NCBI RefSeq assembly: GCF_001757355.1
Contig: NZ_MINO01000001.1
Coordinates: 1 to 64,000 of the forward strand
Length of the DNA: 64,000 nucleotides
Direction of reading: 5' to 3'
DNA from: Sphingobium phenoxybenzoativorans
Lineage (GTDB): Bacteria; Pseudomonadota; Alphaproteobacteria; Sphingomonadales; Sphingomonadaceae
How positions within the stretch are numbered: the stretch's first letter is position 1; every line of letters begins with the position of its first letter. A model generated the notes under the pieces. It did not search any database, had not been told where the DNA came from, and saw nothing but the letters and a program-made list of their open reading frames with translations. Position numbers and translations under genes: made by a program. Of this stretch, positions 1-8,240 are shown in pieces.

Positions 1-463
1 CATCCCTCTCCCGCAGCGCCTCATGCGCCTGCTCGACCGGCATCGCCCGCACGCTGGCGCGGACGTCGGCGTCGATTTCCGGCACGGGGGCGATGCCGTC
101 CAGCAGGGTGCGGATATAAAGGCCGGTGCCGCCGACCACGATGGGAAGGCGGCCCCCGGCATGCGCCGCCGCGATCGCCGCCCGCGCGTCACTGGCCCAG
201 CGCGCGGCGGAACAGGCGTCCGCGCCGTCGATATGGCCGAACAGCATATGGGGGACGTCGCCCATTTCCTCCGCCGTCGGCCGGGCGGAAAGGATCGACA
301 GATCGGCATAGACCTGGCTGGCGTCGGCGTTGATCACCACGCCGTTCGCCGCCCGCGCCAGGGCGATCGCGATGGCGCTCTTGCCGCTGGCGGTCGGCCC
401 GGCAATAAGCGCGACCGGCGGCTTGCCGGATTCGCCGCTTTTTGGAGAATTTGGTTCAGTCAT
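1..463 (-). CDS. miaA: tRNA dimethylallyltransferase MiaA (C-terminal part outside window)
   Basis: MiaA transfers a dimethylallyl group to N6 of A37 in tRNAs that read codons starting with U. Only the first ~154 codons lie in the window; the gene continues past position 1. The start ATG is the complement of the CAT at 461-463. The P-loop GPTASGKS is at residues 22-29, followed by the family signature INADASQVY (usually NaDSxQvY) and the VVGGTGLYI segment typical of MiaA. The start codon overlaps that of divergent serB by two bases, so each gene's ribosome-binding site lies in the other gene. Identification is firm; only the downstream end is unknown. Confidence 0.95.
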   Translation of the reverse strand, partial: MTEPNSPKSGESGKPPVALIAGPTASGKSAIAIALARAANGVVINADASQVYADLSILSARPTAEEMGDVPHMLFGHIDGADACSAARWASDARAAIAAAHAGGRLPIVVGGTGLYIRTLLDGIAPVPEIDADVRASVRAMPVEQAHEALRERD

Positions 464-1343
464 GTTCCTGGTAACTTTAGTGGCAAGCGACAGGTTGGGG
501 CAGGGGGATATTTCCGCCGCCAGCGACCGCCTCTCTGATGCAGGCTGCGTGGCCGGCTACAGCAATTGGCTGGAGCCGGAAAAGGCGGCGGACATATTTT
601 TTGCAAATGATCCGAAGGCCGCCCGCGCTGCGTTGGCTGATCTGGGCGAGGGCATCGACATTCTTGTGCAGCCCGCCGCGACCCGTGAGAAGACATTGCT
701 CGTCGCTGACATGGATTCCACCATGATCACCGTCGAGTGCATTGACGAACTGGCCGACTATGCCGGGATCAAGGCGCAGATCGCCGAGGTGACCGAACAG
801 GCGATGCAGGGCAAGCTGGATTTTGCCGAAGCGCTCCACGCCCGCGTGGCTTTGCTCAAGGGGCTTCCCGACGCCGTGATCGACCAGTGCCGGACGGAGC
901 GTGTCCGCCTGATGCCGGGCGCAAAGGCGCTGGTGCGCACCATGCGTTCGCGGGGCGCGCGCACCGTCCTCGTTTCCGGCGGATTTACGCGCTTCACTGG
1001 GCCGGTGGCGGAGGAGATAGGTTTCGAGAAGGCGGTGGCGAATGTGCTGGAGCTGGCGGACGGCCATCTTTCGGGCACCGTCGCCCTGCCGATCGTCGAT
1101 GCCGCCCGCAAGCGGGAGGAGCTGCTCGCCGCCATTGCCGAACATGGGATTGATCCGGCGCTGACGCTGGCGGTGGGCGACGGGGCGAACGACATCCCGA
1201 TGATTGAGGCGGCGTCGCTGGGCGTCGCTTATCATGCGAAAGAAAAGGCGCGGGCGGCCGCCGATGCGGAAATCCGCTATGGCGACCTGTCAGCGCTTCT
1301 CTATGCGCAGGGCATTGCGCGCCGGGATTGGGTTGAAGCGTAA
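462..1343 (+). CDS. serB: Phosphoserine phosphatase SerB
   Basis: SerB hydrolyses O-phosphoserine to serine, the last step of serine synthesis, in the cytoplasm. The 293-residue protein has an ACT-like N-terminal half and a C-terminal HAD domain. HAD motif I DMDST is at residues 83-87 (nucleophile Asp83), the motif II serine is in SGG at 172-174, and motif IV GDGAND is at 239-244. The frame stays open to 330, but that stretch is antisense to miaA. The ATG at 462 gives the normal family length and has GGAGA at 444-448. Start overlaps the miaA start (shared CATG). Confidence 0.95.
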   Translation: MFLVTLVASDRLGQGDISAASDRLSDAGCVAGYSNWLEPEKAADIFFANDPKAARAALADLGEGIDILVQPAATREKTLLVADMDSTMITVECIDELADYAGIKAQIAEVTEQAMQGKLDFAEALHARVALLKGLPDAVIDQCRTERVRLMPGAKALVRTMRSRGARTVLVSGGFTRFTGPVAEEIGFEKAVANVLELADGHLSGTVALPIVDAARKREELLAAIAEHGIDPALTLAVGDGANDIPMIEAASLGVAYHAKEKARAAADAEIRYGDLSALLYAQGIARRDWVEA

Positions 1344-1384
1344 AACTCTCCCCGTTCGGTTTCATCCCGAACGGAGGTCGCGCA

Positions 1385-2401
1385 TTACATCTTCTTGGGA
1401 ATGCAGTCCGTGCCCGCCGCCTTGATCGCGCGGCACAGTTTTTCCGCATCCGCCGAACTGGCGAGCGGTCCCGCCTGCAGCCGGGTGACCGGTCCGCCCT
1501 TCACATAGAAGCTCTGATAGCCCGAAAGGCCGCCGACTTTCGCCGACAGGGATTTCCACAGGGCCTGCGCGCGGCCGTCCTCGCTGAACGCGCCCATCTG
1601 CACGCGCCAGGCGCCGCCCGGCTGTGGCGCGGGGACCCCAGCCTTGGGCGCGGGCTTGGCCGGGGCCGGCTTCGGCGCGGCCTTGGGTTCAGGCGAAGGC
1701 GCGGCAACTTTGGCCGGCGCCTCCGCCTGCGCCACTTCCACGGGCTTGGGCTTGGCGGTAGGCTTCACCACCGTCGCTTTCCCCGTCGCCTTTGTCGCCT
1801 TATTGTCGACCTCTGCGGCGGCCAAAGCAGCCGCCTTGTCCGATTTTTCCAGCTCCGCCGCCATCGCCAGACCCTTCTGTCGCTGCTCGACGGGGATATA
1901 GCTGTTCATCTGCGAAAGGCTGTTCGATGCAGGCTGTAAACCTGCCGCCGACGCGCGGGTCATCAACGCATAGGCGCGCACCCAGTCCTTGGACACGAAC
2001 TCGCCATTGAACAACGCCGTGCCCAGAATATATTGCGCCCGCGGTTCGCCGCGCGCGGCCGACTTCTGAATCCATGGCATCGCTTCGGCGCGCTTGCCCG
2101 CCTGGAAAAGCGACCGGCCATAGGTATCCTCGGCCTTGGGCAGTCCCTGTTCCGCCGCCTTGCGGAACCATTCGACCGCTGCGGCCTCGTCCTTGTCGAC
2201 GCCCTGACCGGCGCGATAGGCCTGGCCCATATTATATTGCGCATCGGGGTCGCCCGCCTCCGCAAGAGGCTGCCACTCCTTCACCGCCTTGGCATAGTCG
2301 CCCTGACCCCAGGCGTCATACCCCGCCTTCACGTCGGCCAAGCCCGGCGCCGCCAGGCCGAGCGCCGCGACAAGGGCTGCTCCGGTGACAAAAGCTTTCA
2401 T
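1385..2401 (-). CDS. Sel1-repeat/SPOR-domain periplasmic protein
   Basis: A 338-residue exported protein. An N-terminal signal peptide (residues 1-23, ending near GLAD) is followed by Sel1/TPR-like repeats at about 25-180 (motifs such as AQYNMGQAYRAGQGV and AQYILGTALFNG). A Pro/Ala/Lys-rich linker follows, then a C-terminal SPOR domain (about 262-335, starting AWRVQMGAF). SPOR domains bind peptidoglycan strands stripped of stem peptides at the septum, so a role in division or envelope remodelling is inferred. An in-frame ATG exists at 2407, but GGGAG at 2411-2415 is better spaced (9 nt) for the ATG at 2401. It is divergent from the parA-like gene and shares with it an intergenic region holding two CtrA-like sites. 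Confidence 0.85.
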   Translation of the reverse strand: MKAFVTGAALVAALGLAAPGLADVKAGYDAWGQGDYAKAVKEWQPLAEAGDPDAQYNMGQAYRAGQGVDKDEAAAVEWFRKAAEQGLPKAEDTYGRSLFQAGKRAEAMPWIQKSAARGEPRAQYILGTALFNGEFVSKDWVRAYALMTRASAAGLQPASNSLSQMNSYIPVEQRQKGLAMAAELEKSDKAAALAAAEVDNKATKATGKATVVKPTAKPKPVEVAQAEAPAKVAAPSPEPKAAPKPAPAKPAPKAGVPAPQPGGAWRVQMGAFSEDGRAQALWKSLSAKVGGLSGYQSFYVKGGPVTRLQAGPLASSADAEKLCRAIKAAGTDCIPKKM

Positions 2402-2456
2402 GCGCATATGCTCCCAAACGAATCCCGCATTTACGCGCGATAAACGCGGGATGTGG

Positions 2457-2471
2457 TTAACAGCGCGTTAG
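2457..2471. promoter_or_regulatory. CtrA-like box 1 (TTAA-N7-TTAG)
   Basis: TTAACAGCGCGTTAG matches the alphaproteobacterial CtrA site TTAA-N7-TTAA except for the last base. It lies 56 nt upstream of the Sel1-SPOR start at 2401 and 135 nt upstream of the ParA-like start. A second site with identical architecture is at 2540-2554. Direct binding is inferred. Confidence 0.45.
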
Positions 2472-2539
2472 CAATAACCGCACTTTATGCGCTTGCCGCC
2501 CGCGTCTCCACCATTTTGGCAGGAAAGGCATGCGCGAAG

Positions 2540-2554
2540 TTAACCAAATCTTAG
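2540..2554. promoter_or_regulatory. CtrA-like box 2 (TTAA-N7-TTAG)
   Basis: TTAACCAAATCTTAG has the same TTAA-N7-TTAG layout as box 1, 83 bp away, and lies 52 nt before the GTG start of the parA-like gene. Two such sites in a 200-bp divergent region suggest cell-cycle control of both flanking units. Binding is inferred, not shown. Confidence 0.45.
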
Positions 2555-2605
2555 GCGCGGCCGTGGCACCGTCCCCCGGAATTCGGATTTCTTGGGGGGT
2601 ATGGC

Positions 2606-3325
2606 GTGCGGGTTTTGGCACTGGCATCGCAAAAAGGTGGCTCTGGAAAGACCACATTGTCGGGGCATCTGGCCGTGGAGGCGCAGCGCGCCGGGGCCGG
2701 TCCCGTGGTGCTGATCGATATCGATCCGCAGGGTTCGCTCGCCGACTGGTGGAATGAGCGTGAGGCGGAATATCCCGCTTTCGCCCAGACAACCGTCTCC
2801 CGTCTCGCCTCCGACCTGGAAACGCTGCGTCAGCAAGGCTTCAAGCTGGCGGTCATCGATACGCCGCCCGCCATCACCGTCGCGATCCAGAGCGTCATTT
2901 CCGTGGCCGAACTCATCATCGTGCCGACCCGGCCCAGCCCGCACGACCTGCGCGCCGTTGGCGCGACCGTCGATCTGTGCGAGCGTTCCGGCAAGCCGCT
3001 GATCTTCGTCGTCAACGGCGCTACGCCCAAGGCCAAGATTACTTCAGAGGCCGCCGTGGCGCTTTCGCAGCACGGCACGGTCGCCCCGATCACGCTCCAT
3101 CACCGCACTGACTTCGCCGCCTCGATGATCGACGGCCGGACAGTGATGGAAGTCGATCCCAATGGCCGCTCCGCCAATGAGGTGGTGCAGTTGTGGAGCT
3201 ATATCTCCGACCGGTTGGAGAAGAATTTCCGCCGCACGGTGTTCGCCGTGCCCAATAACGGCACCGGCTATTCCGGCGCGCCCCGTCCACTCGGCGGCTT
3301 CGGCCGCCGCGTCATCGGGCAATAA
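2606..3325 (+). CDS. ParA/MinD-family ATPase (orphan ParA)
   Basis: A 239-residue P-loop ATPase of the ParA superfamily. The deviant Walker A KGGSGKTT is at residues 10-17 with its signature lysine, DIDPQGS is at 38-44, and the Walker B-like VIDTPP is at 83-88. Such proteins dimerise on ATP and DNA and position cargo such as chromosomes, plasmids or protein clusters. Start is GTG at 2606 with GGGGGG at 2594-2599; the ATG at 2601 is in another frame. There is no parB or parS-like gene. The next gene encodes a ribbon-helix-helix protein, so the pair resembles a ParA/RHH-adaptor unit rather than chromosomal ParAB. Cargo unknown. Confidence 0.88.
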   Translation: MRVLALASQKGGSGKTTLSGHLAVEAQRAGAGPVVLIDIDPQGSLADWWNEREAEYPAFAQTTVSRLASDLETLRQQGFKLAVIDTPPAITVAIQSVISVAELIIVPTRPSPHDLRAVGATVDLCERSGKPLIFVVNGATPKAKITSEAAVALSQHGTVAPITLHHRTDFAASMIDGRTVMEVDPNGRSANEVVQLWSYISDRLEKNFRRTVFAVPNNGTGYSGAPRPLGGFGRRVIGQ

Positions 3326-3338
3326 GGATATGGGCGTG

Positions 3339-3872
3339 ATGAACGAGCCGAAGGCTTTCGCCTCCCTCACTTCCAGCCTGCTGGCCCGCAAGGGCGGCGC
3401 ACGGCCCGCAATGCGGCGTCAGGTGGCGCTGGGCGACAGCGGCAATCATGACGATCTGGGCTGGAACGACATGGGGGACGGGCACAGCTATGAAAGCCCG
3501 TCGCTCGCCGCGACCGGCCTGACGCCGATGCCGCAGGTCGCCGCGCCTGTATTCAAGACGGCGGAGGCCGATGCGCCCGCGCCGATCCCGCCGGTTGTCG
3601 AACAGCGCCGTGAACTGGCCGAAAAGATCGCGACGCCCGCCGCAAAGCCGGTCCGGGCCGCAAAGGTTTCGCCCGCGAAGGCGCGCGCGGCCAAGGCCGC
3701 TTTCACGCTCCGGCTGGACCCCGAACGCCATCTGCGCCTGCGTCTTGCCTGCGCGGTGGGCAATCGCTCCGCGCAGCAGATCGTCACCGATGCTCTGGAT
3801 GCGTTCCTGGACAGCCGGCCGGAAATCGATGCGCTTGCCGATCGCGTAACGCGCGGCGCGAAGAAGAATTGA
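3339..3872 (+). CDS. Ribbon-helix-helix-like partner of the orphan ParA
   Basis: A 177-residue protein not assignable to a named family. The N-terminal 120 residues are low in complexity and Pro/Ala-rich, probably disordered. Residues 120-160 (AAFTLRLDPERHLRL then NRSAQQIVTDALDAFL) fit a ribbon-helix-helix fold: one strand followed by two helices, as in CopG/ParD-like DNA-binding proteins. It starts 13 nt after the parA-like stop. AAGGAT at 3324-3329 is correctly spaced for the ATG at 3339, less so for the ATG at 3330. By context it is likely the adaptor or DNA-binding partner of the ATPase; this is inference. Confidence 0.75.
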   Translation: MNEPKAFASLTSSLLARKGGARPAMRRQVALGDSGNHDDLGWNDMGDGHSYESPSLAATGLTPMPQVAAPVFKTAEADAPAPIPPVVEQRRELAEKIATPAAKPVRAAKVSPAKARAAKAAFTLRLDPERHLRLRLACAVGNRSAQQIVTDALDAFLDSRPEIDALADRVTRGAKKN

Positions 3873-3888
3873 ACGAGGGACCACGCTC

Positions 3889-5259
3889 ATGAACCGCAAT
3901 GCCTTGCTGAAAGTCGGCGCGACGTCGCTGATCCTGGCCGTTTCCATGGTGGGCTGCACTGGCGCCGCCTATCGCACCTCTCCTTCGCTCGCCGGGGCCA
4001 AGGCGAAGCAGAAGGCCGATTTCGCGGCGCTGGCCGAAAGCGCGCTGGCGAAGAAGGAATATTCGATGGCGCTGACGCATGCGGAGGCGGCCGTTGAGGC
4101 TCAGCCCGATAGCGGCGCCTATCGCACGCTGCTTGGCCGCGCCTACCTCGCCAATGGCCGCTTCTCCTCGGCGCAGACGGCCTTCCGGGACGCCATGACG
4201 CTTGGCAATGTCGACTCGCGCACGGTGGTCAGCCTGGCGCTCATCGATGTCGCGCAGGGCGATGCGGAGGGCGCGCGGAAATTGCTGATCGATCAGATGG
4301 ATCGGGTGCCGGCTGCGGATTATGGCCTCGCCATGGCGATGGCCGGCGATCCTGGGGAGGGCGTTCGCGTCCTTGGCGAGGCGATCCACGATCCGTCCGC
4401 CGACGCCAAGACCCGCCAGAATCTGGCCTATGCCTATGCGCTGGCCGGACGCTGGCGCGAAGCGCGCCTGATCGCGGAGCAGGATGTCGATCCGCTCGTC
4501 GCCGCCAAGCGCGTCCTGGCCTGGGCCGAAATGGCGCAGCCTGGGCTGGAGGCCCAGCGGGTCGCAGCGCTGATGGGCGTCGTGCCGCAGGCCGATGCCG
4601 GAATGCCGGTGCGTCTTGCGCTCGCGCCAGTGGCTCCCGCCGCTCCGGTCATCCAGACGGCCGAAGCCGCGCCCGCGCCGCTCCCGGCCATGGTGCAGGA
4701 TATTCCGGCTGTAGCAGCCGTGGAGGAAGCCGCGCCGGTAAAGGTGGCGAACGCCAAGCCTGCGATGATCCAGCAGATCCCCGTTGCGCCGTCTATGACC
4801 CCGTTCAGCCAGCCGATCGCCGCTCCGCGCCTGACGGTCGCCATTCCGCCGGCAGCGAAGCCCAGCTTCCGCAAGGCCGCCTATATCAAGCCGGTTACCG
4901 GCAATTCGGCCAGCCCCTGGGTGGTGCAGCTCGGTGCGTTCGACAGCGCTGCGGTCGCCGCCGACAAATGGCAGCATATGTCGAAATTCAACGCCGCCCT
5001 TGGCGCGTTCCCGGTGGTCAACAGCACCGCGACGGTCGATGGCCGCCTGTTCTACCGGCTTGCCGTGGGCGGCTTTGGCGATCGCGCCGCAGCAGATCGT
5101 CTGTGCCAGACCGTGCGCGCGCGCGGCGGCAACTGCTTCGTGCGGGCGGGTGAGGGCGTTGCGCCCAAGGCGGACCGCTGGGCGGCGGCCAAGGGCAAAC
5201 CCAAGCAGGTGGCTGCGCTCCCCGCAAATCTTCGCGGCAAGCAGTTCGCTTCGCGCTGA
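3889..5259 (+). CDS. TPR/SPOR-domain lipoprotein
   Basis: A 456-residue exported protein. The N-terminus has a basic start, a hydrophobic stretch and a lipobox-like SMVGC with Cys23, so it is probably a lipoprotein. TPR-like helical repeats cover about residues 40-230 (for example DSGAYRTLLGRAYLANGRF), followed by a Pro/Ala-rich linker. A C-terminal SPOR domain at about 341-418 begins with SPWVVQLGAF. It starts 16 nt after the RHH gene and is probably in the same transcript. With the Sel1-SPOR gene at 1385 it brackets the ParA/RHH pair, which suggests a septum or envelope role for the locus. Confidence 0.87.
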   Translation: MNRNALLKVGATSLILAVSMVGCTGAAYRTSPSLAGAKAKQKADFAALAESALAKKEYSMALTHAEAAVEAQPDSGAYRTLLGRAYLANGRFSSAQTAFRDAMTLGNVDSRTVVSLALIDVAQGDAEGARKLLIDQMDRVPAADYGLAMAMAGDPGEGVRVLGEAIHDPSADAKTRQNLAYAYALAGRWREARLIAEQDVDPLVAAKRVLAWAEMAQPGLEAQRVAALMGVVPQADAGMPVRLALAPVAPAAPVIQTAEAAPAPLPAMVQDIPAVAAVEEAAPVKVANAKPAMIQQIPVAPSMTPFSQPIAAPRLTVAIPPAAKPSFRKAAYIKPVTGNSASPWVVQLGAFDSAAVAADKWQHMSKFNAALGAFPVVNSTATVDGRLFYRLAVGGFGDRAAADRLCQTVRARGGNCFVRAGEGVAPKADRWAAAKGKPKQVAALPANLRGKQFASR

Positions 5260-5284
5260 ATTCTCTGTTCCGGAGAGGGAAACC

Positions 5285-5321
5285 GAAGGGCGGCCGTTCC
5301 TAAAGGAACTGGCCGCCCTTC
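5285..5321. terminator. Hairpin between convergent SPOR and pyrC genes
   Basis: GAAGGGCGGCC at 5285-5295 pairs with GGCCGCCCTTC at 5311-5321, with an inner TTCC/GGAA. One arm lies in the last codons of the minus-strand pyrC-like gene. It may stop the plus-strand SPOR transcript. There is no clear T tract. Confidence 0.45.
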
Positions 5322-6523
5322 ATGATTTTGCGCACCCGTCCCTGAACGGGCAGGCGATCGAACGGCGTATTGCCCGCCGCCGCGGCCATCTTGCCTGAAT
5401 CGACCTGCCACGGCGCGTCGGGGTCGATGAAGATGATGTCGGCGGCCGATCCCGGCGTGAAGGCGCCCGCCGGTACGCCCAGAATCCGCGCGGGATTGGC
5501 GCAGAGCAGCGCCATCAGGCGGTTCATTGTCACATGCCCATCGCGCACCAGGTTGAACGAGAGCGCCAGCAGCGTCTCCGCGCCCGCCATGCCGGGGCTG
5601 GCGTCGGCGAAGGGCAGGCGCTTGTCCTCCGGACCGCGCGGATCGTGGCTGGACGTGATGACGTCGACCGTCCCGTCGGCCACCGCCTGCAGGCAGGCCT
5701 GCCGGTCATCCTCCGACCGGAGCGGCGGAGAAAGGCGGGCGAAGGTGCGGAAATCGGTGACGGCAAGGTCGGACAGGAACAGATATGCCGGGCTGATGCC
5801 GCAGCTTACCTTCAATCCTTCCGCCTTGGCGGCGCGGATCAGGTCGAAACCGGCCTTCGTGCTCACCAGCCGGAAATGGATCGACGCGCCGGTATGCCGC
5901 ACCAGCGCAAGGTCCCGCGCGATGGCCATGGCTTCGGCGCAGGCGGGCGCGGCGGCAAGGCCCAGCCGTGTCGCCGTCTCGCCGGTGGTCGCCACCGCCT
6001 TGCCTGCGATCCCGCCATCCTCGGCATGTGCGATGACCGTCAGCCCAAGCCCGGCCGCATAGGAAAGCACCCGCATCATCACGCCTGAATCGGCGATCCA
6101 CTGACGCCCGGTGCCCACGGCCTTCGCGCCCGCGATCTGCATCATGCCGATCTCGGCCATTTCGCGCCCCTCTAGGCCGCGCGTCGCCGCTGCGATCGGA
6201 TGCACCCAGAAATCCGGCTTGCCGCCGCGCGTCGCTTCCCGGATCAGGCCAGGGTCGTCGAGCGGTGCGGACTGGTCGGGCATCAGCGCCGCGCGCGTGA
6301 TCCCGCCGAAATGGAAGGCCGGCTTGTCCGTCCTGAACACGCCCAGATCGATCAGGCCCGGCGCGACGACAAGACCCGCCGCGTCGATCCGCTCGGCGTC
6401 CGCCGGGACATCGGCCGCACCCGCCGCGACAATGCTGTCTCCCTCGATCAGGATGACGCCCTCTGCAACCGCTCCCCCGGCGGGATCGGCGAGGCGGCCA
6501 TTGATGATGGCTAGGCGGTTCAT
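5300..6523 (-). CDS. pyrC: Dihydroorotase-like protein, probably inactive (PyrC'/PyrX type)
   Basis: A 407-residue amidohydrolase homologous to dihydroorotase and encoded just downstream of pyrB. The fold signatures remain (VAPGLIDLG, VIAHAEDGG, GSAADIIFID), but key catalytic residues are missing. The metal-binding HxH after GLIDL is replaced by GVF (residues 61-63). The ihHVST histidine is lost (FRLVST). The TDHAPH catalytic aspartate motif reads SSHDPRG (291-297). This is the pattern of pseudo-dihydroorotases such as Pseudomonas PyrC', which scaffold aspartate transcarbamoylase without catalysis. An active dihydroorotase is then expected elsewhere in the genome. Start ATG at 6523. Confidence 0.88.
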   Translation of the reverse strand: MNRLAIINGRLADPAGGAVAEGVILIEGDSIVAAGAADVPADAERIDAAGLVVAPGLIDLGVFRTDKPAFHFGGITRAALMPDQSAPLDDPGLIREATRGGKPDFWVHPIAAATRGLEGREMAEIGMMQIAGAKAVGTGRQWIADSGVMMRVLSYAAGLGLTVIAHAEDGGIAGKAVATTGETATRLGLAAAPACAEAMAIARDLALVRHTGASIHFRLVSTKAGFDLIRAAKAEGLKVSCGISPAYLFLSDLAVTDFRTFARLSPPLRSEDDRQACLQAVADGTVDVITSSHDPRGPEDKRLPFADASPGMAGAETLLALSFNLVRDGHVTMNRLMALLCANPARILGVPAGAFTPGSAADIIFIDPDAPWQVDSGKMAAAAGNTPFDRLPVQGRVRKIMKGGQFL

Positions 6524-6535
6524 TGCGCCTTCCTC

Positions 6536-6620
6536 CCGTCACCCCTGCGCAGGCAGGGGCCCCGCTGCTCTTGTAAAGCGTGGAGGAGAAGCGGGACCCC
6601 TGCCTGCGCAGGGGCGACGG
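6536..6620. repeat. Large imperfect palindrome between pyrB and pyrC
   Basis: Arms 6536-6566 and 6590-6620 (31 nt each) are inverted copies with only two mismatches, around the core CCCTGCGCAGGCAGGGG. The palindrome fills most of the 115-nt gap between pyrB and the pyrC-like gene. It looks like a repetitive intergenic palindromic element that would form a strong mRNA hairpin. Confidence 0.8.
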
Positions 6621-6638
6621 AGGTGAGGAGTGTTGAAA

Positions 6639-7634
6639 TCATGCCCATCCCTCCACCTTGCGCGCCGATCGGGTCAGCACGTCCAGGCACGCCATGCGCA
6701 CGGCGACACCCATTTCCACCTGTTCGGTGATGGCGGAGCGCTCAGGATGGTCGGCGATGCCGCTGGTGATCTCCACGCCCCGGTTCATCGGGCCGGGGTG
6801 CATGACCAGCGCATCCGGCTTCGCCCGCGCCAGCCGCTCCGGCGTCAGTCCGTAGAGCATATGATATTCGCGGGGCGAGGGGATGAACGCGCCGTCCATC
6901 CGCTCATTCTGCAGGCGCAGCATCATGACGACATCCGCGCCATCCAGTCCTGCATTGAAATCCGTGAAAGGCGTGGCCCCCATCGCCTCGACGCATTCGG
7001 GCATCAGGGTCGGGGGAGCCACCGCCCGCACCTGCGCGCCGAGGGCGGCAAGGCAGAGCATGTTCGACCGCGCGACGCGGCTGTGCAGCACATCGCCGCA
7101 AATCGCGACCACCAGCCCCTCAAAGCCGCCCTTGCGCCGCCGGATGGTCAGGGCGTCCAGCAAAGCCTGCGTCGGATGTTCATGCCATCCGTCGCCAGCA
7201 TTCAGCACCGGGCAGTCCACCTTGTCGGCAATCAGGCGCACCGCGCCCGAACTGCCATGCCGGATGACGATCACGTCGGCGCGCATCGCGTTCAGCGTGA
7301 CCGCCGTGTCGATCAGCGTCTCGCCCTTCTTCACGCTGGATGTGGCGGCGTGCATATTCACGACGTCCGCGCCCAGGCGCTTGCCGGCGATCTCGAAGGA
7401 GAGCAGCGTGCGGGTGCTATTCTCGAAGAATGCGTTGATCTGCGTCAGCCCCGCCAGCCGGTCGTCATGCTTGCGCGACGCCGCCCGGTTGACGGCCACC
7501 CAATGTTCCGCCTCGTCCAGCAGGAAACGGATTTCCCACGGCTTCAGCACGGAAATGGAAAGAAGGTCGCGGTGCGGAAAATTATCCCGTCCGGTGAGAC
7601 CGGTCGGGGAGGGCGCTGGGTGCGGTTCTGGCAT
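6639..7634 (-). CDS. pyrB: Aspartate carbamoyltransferase catalytic chain PyrB
   Basis: PyrB condenses carbamoyl phosphate and aspartate to carbamoyl aspartate, the committed step of pyrimidine synthesis. The 331-residue protein has the carbamoyl phosphate loop FFENSTRT (STRT at 73-76), the SSVKKGE loop (99-105) and HPTQ (153-156). The C-terminal HPGPMNRG motif of the aspartate domain is also present. No pyrI is nearby. It is followed by a degenerate dihydroorotase, matching the class B ATCase arrangement in which PyrB associates with an inactive PyrC homologue. Start ATG at 7634. Confidence 0.96.
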   Translation of the reverse strand: MPEPHPAPSPTGLTGRDNFPHRDLLSISVLKPWEIRFLLDEAEHWVAVNRAASRKHDDRLAGLTQINAFFENSTRTLLSFEIAGKRLGADVVNMHAATSSVKKGETLIDTAVTLNAMRADVIVIRHGSSGAVRLIADKVDCPVLNAGDGWHEHPTQALLDALTIRRRKGGFEGLVVAICGDVLHSRVARSNMLCLAALGAQVRAVAPPTLMPECVEAMGATPFTDFNAGLDGADVVMMLRLQNERMDGAFIPSPREYHMLYGLTPERLARAKPDALVMHPGPMNRGVEITSGIADHPERSAITEQVEMGVAVRMACLDVLTRSARKVEGWA

Positions 7635-7703
7635 GAGGGGACGCTTTAGGGCAGCGCCGCGCGAACCTCAAGCGGTGGATAGGCGGCAAATGCGCCTAGC
7701 GCC

Positions 7704-8147
7704 TCAACGATAGGCGTCGAGCCAGATTTTCGCGGTCTCGATCGACATGAAAAACTGCATGCGGTCACGACCTAAATCTTGACGGAGTTGCATCTTCATC
7801 AGGCTGGAATTCGTCACCACGGCCATCCGGTCATCGCCCTTGAGCTGGAGCGTGGCGCCCAGCCTTATCTCCTCCACTATTTCGGGCGGCTGCTCGCCCC
7901 GATCGCGCACATCGCAAAGGAGCCGCGCTGCGCCGAACTGCCTGCGTTTCGATTGCAATGCATGCTCCAACTGGCTGAAATGCGCAGCGAGCACGGCACT
8001 CGTCCAAACACCGCGCCCGACGATCAGGATGAGATTGGAATGGACCTGGGTCATGATGCTGATCCGGCCTTCCGGTGTCCTTTCCCGGAGGTCTTCCAAC
8101 AGATCCAGTTCCTCGTCTCTTTTATCCTCGGCGATCCTGCTGAGCAT
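7704..8147 (-). CDS. Conserved hypothetical protein, possibly STAS/SpoIIAA-like
   Basis: A 147-residue soluble protein with no signal peptide or membrane segment. The charged N-terminus is followed by an alternating strand/helix pattern (SNLILIVGRGVWTS, ARLLCDVRD, DRMAVVT) and a C-terminal helix ending in WLDAY. This is reminiscent of SpoIIAA-like/STAS folds, but I see no decisive motif. The ATG at 8147 is preceded by GAGGG at suitable spacing. It is a single gene between ruvX and pyrB on the same strand. Function unknown. Confidence 0.7.
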   Translation of the reverse strand: MLSRIAEDKRDEELDLLEDLRERTPEGRISIMTQVHSNLILIVGRGVWTSAVLAAHFSQLEHALQSKRRQFGAARLLCDVRDRGEQPPEIVEEIRLGATLQLKGDDRMAVVTNSSLMKMQLRQDLGRDRMQFFMSIETAKIWLDAYR

Positions 8148-8240
8148 ATGACCCTCTATAACCTATGCCGGTCATCCTGTACGATTGCCGTTAATGGGTT
8201 ATGGAAAGCCCTTTCAAAAAGGGCGGAAGATCGTAAGACT

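Noticed and set aside
3784..4977. 397-codon minus-strand frame over the TPR-SPOR gene
   Set aside because: Shadow frame with biased composition. The plus-strand product has a lipobox and SPOR domain.
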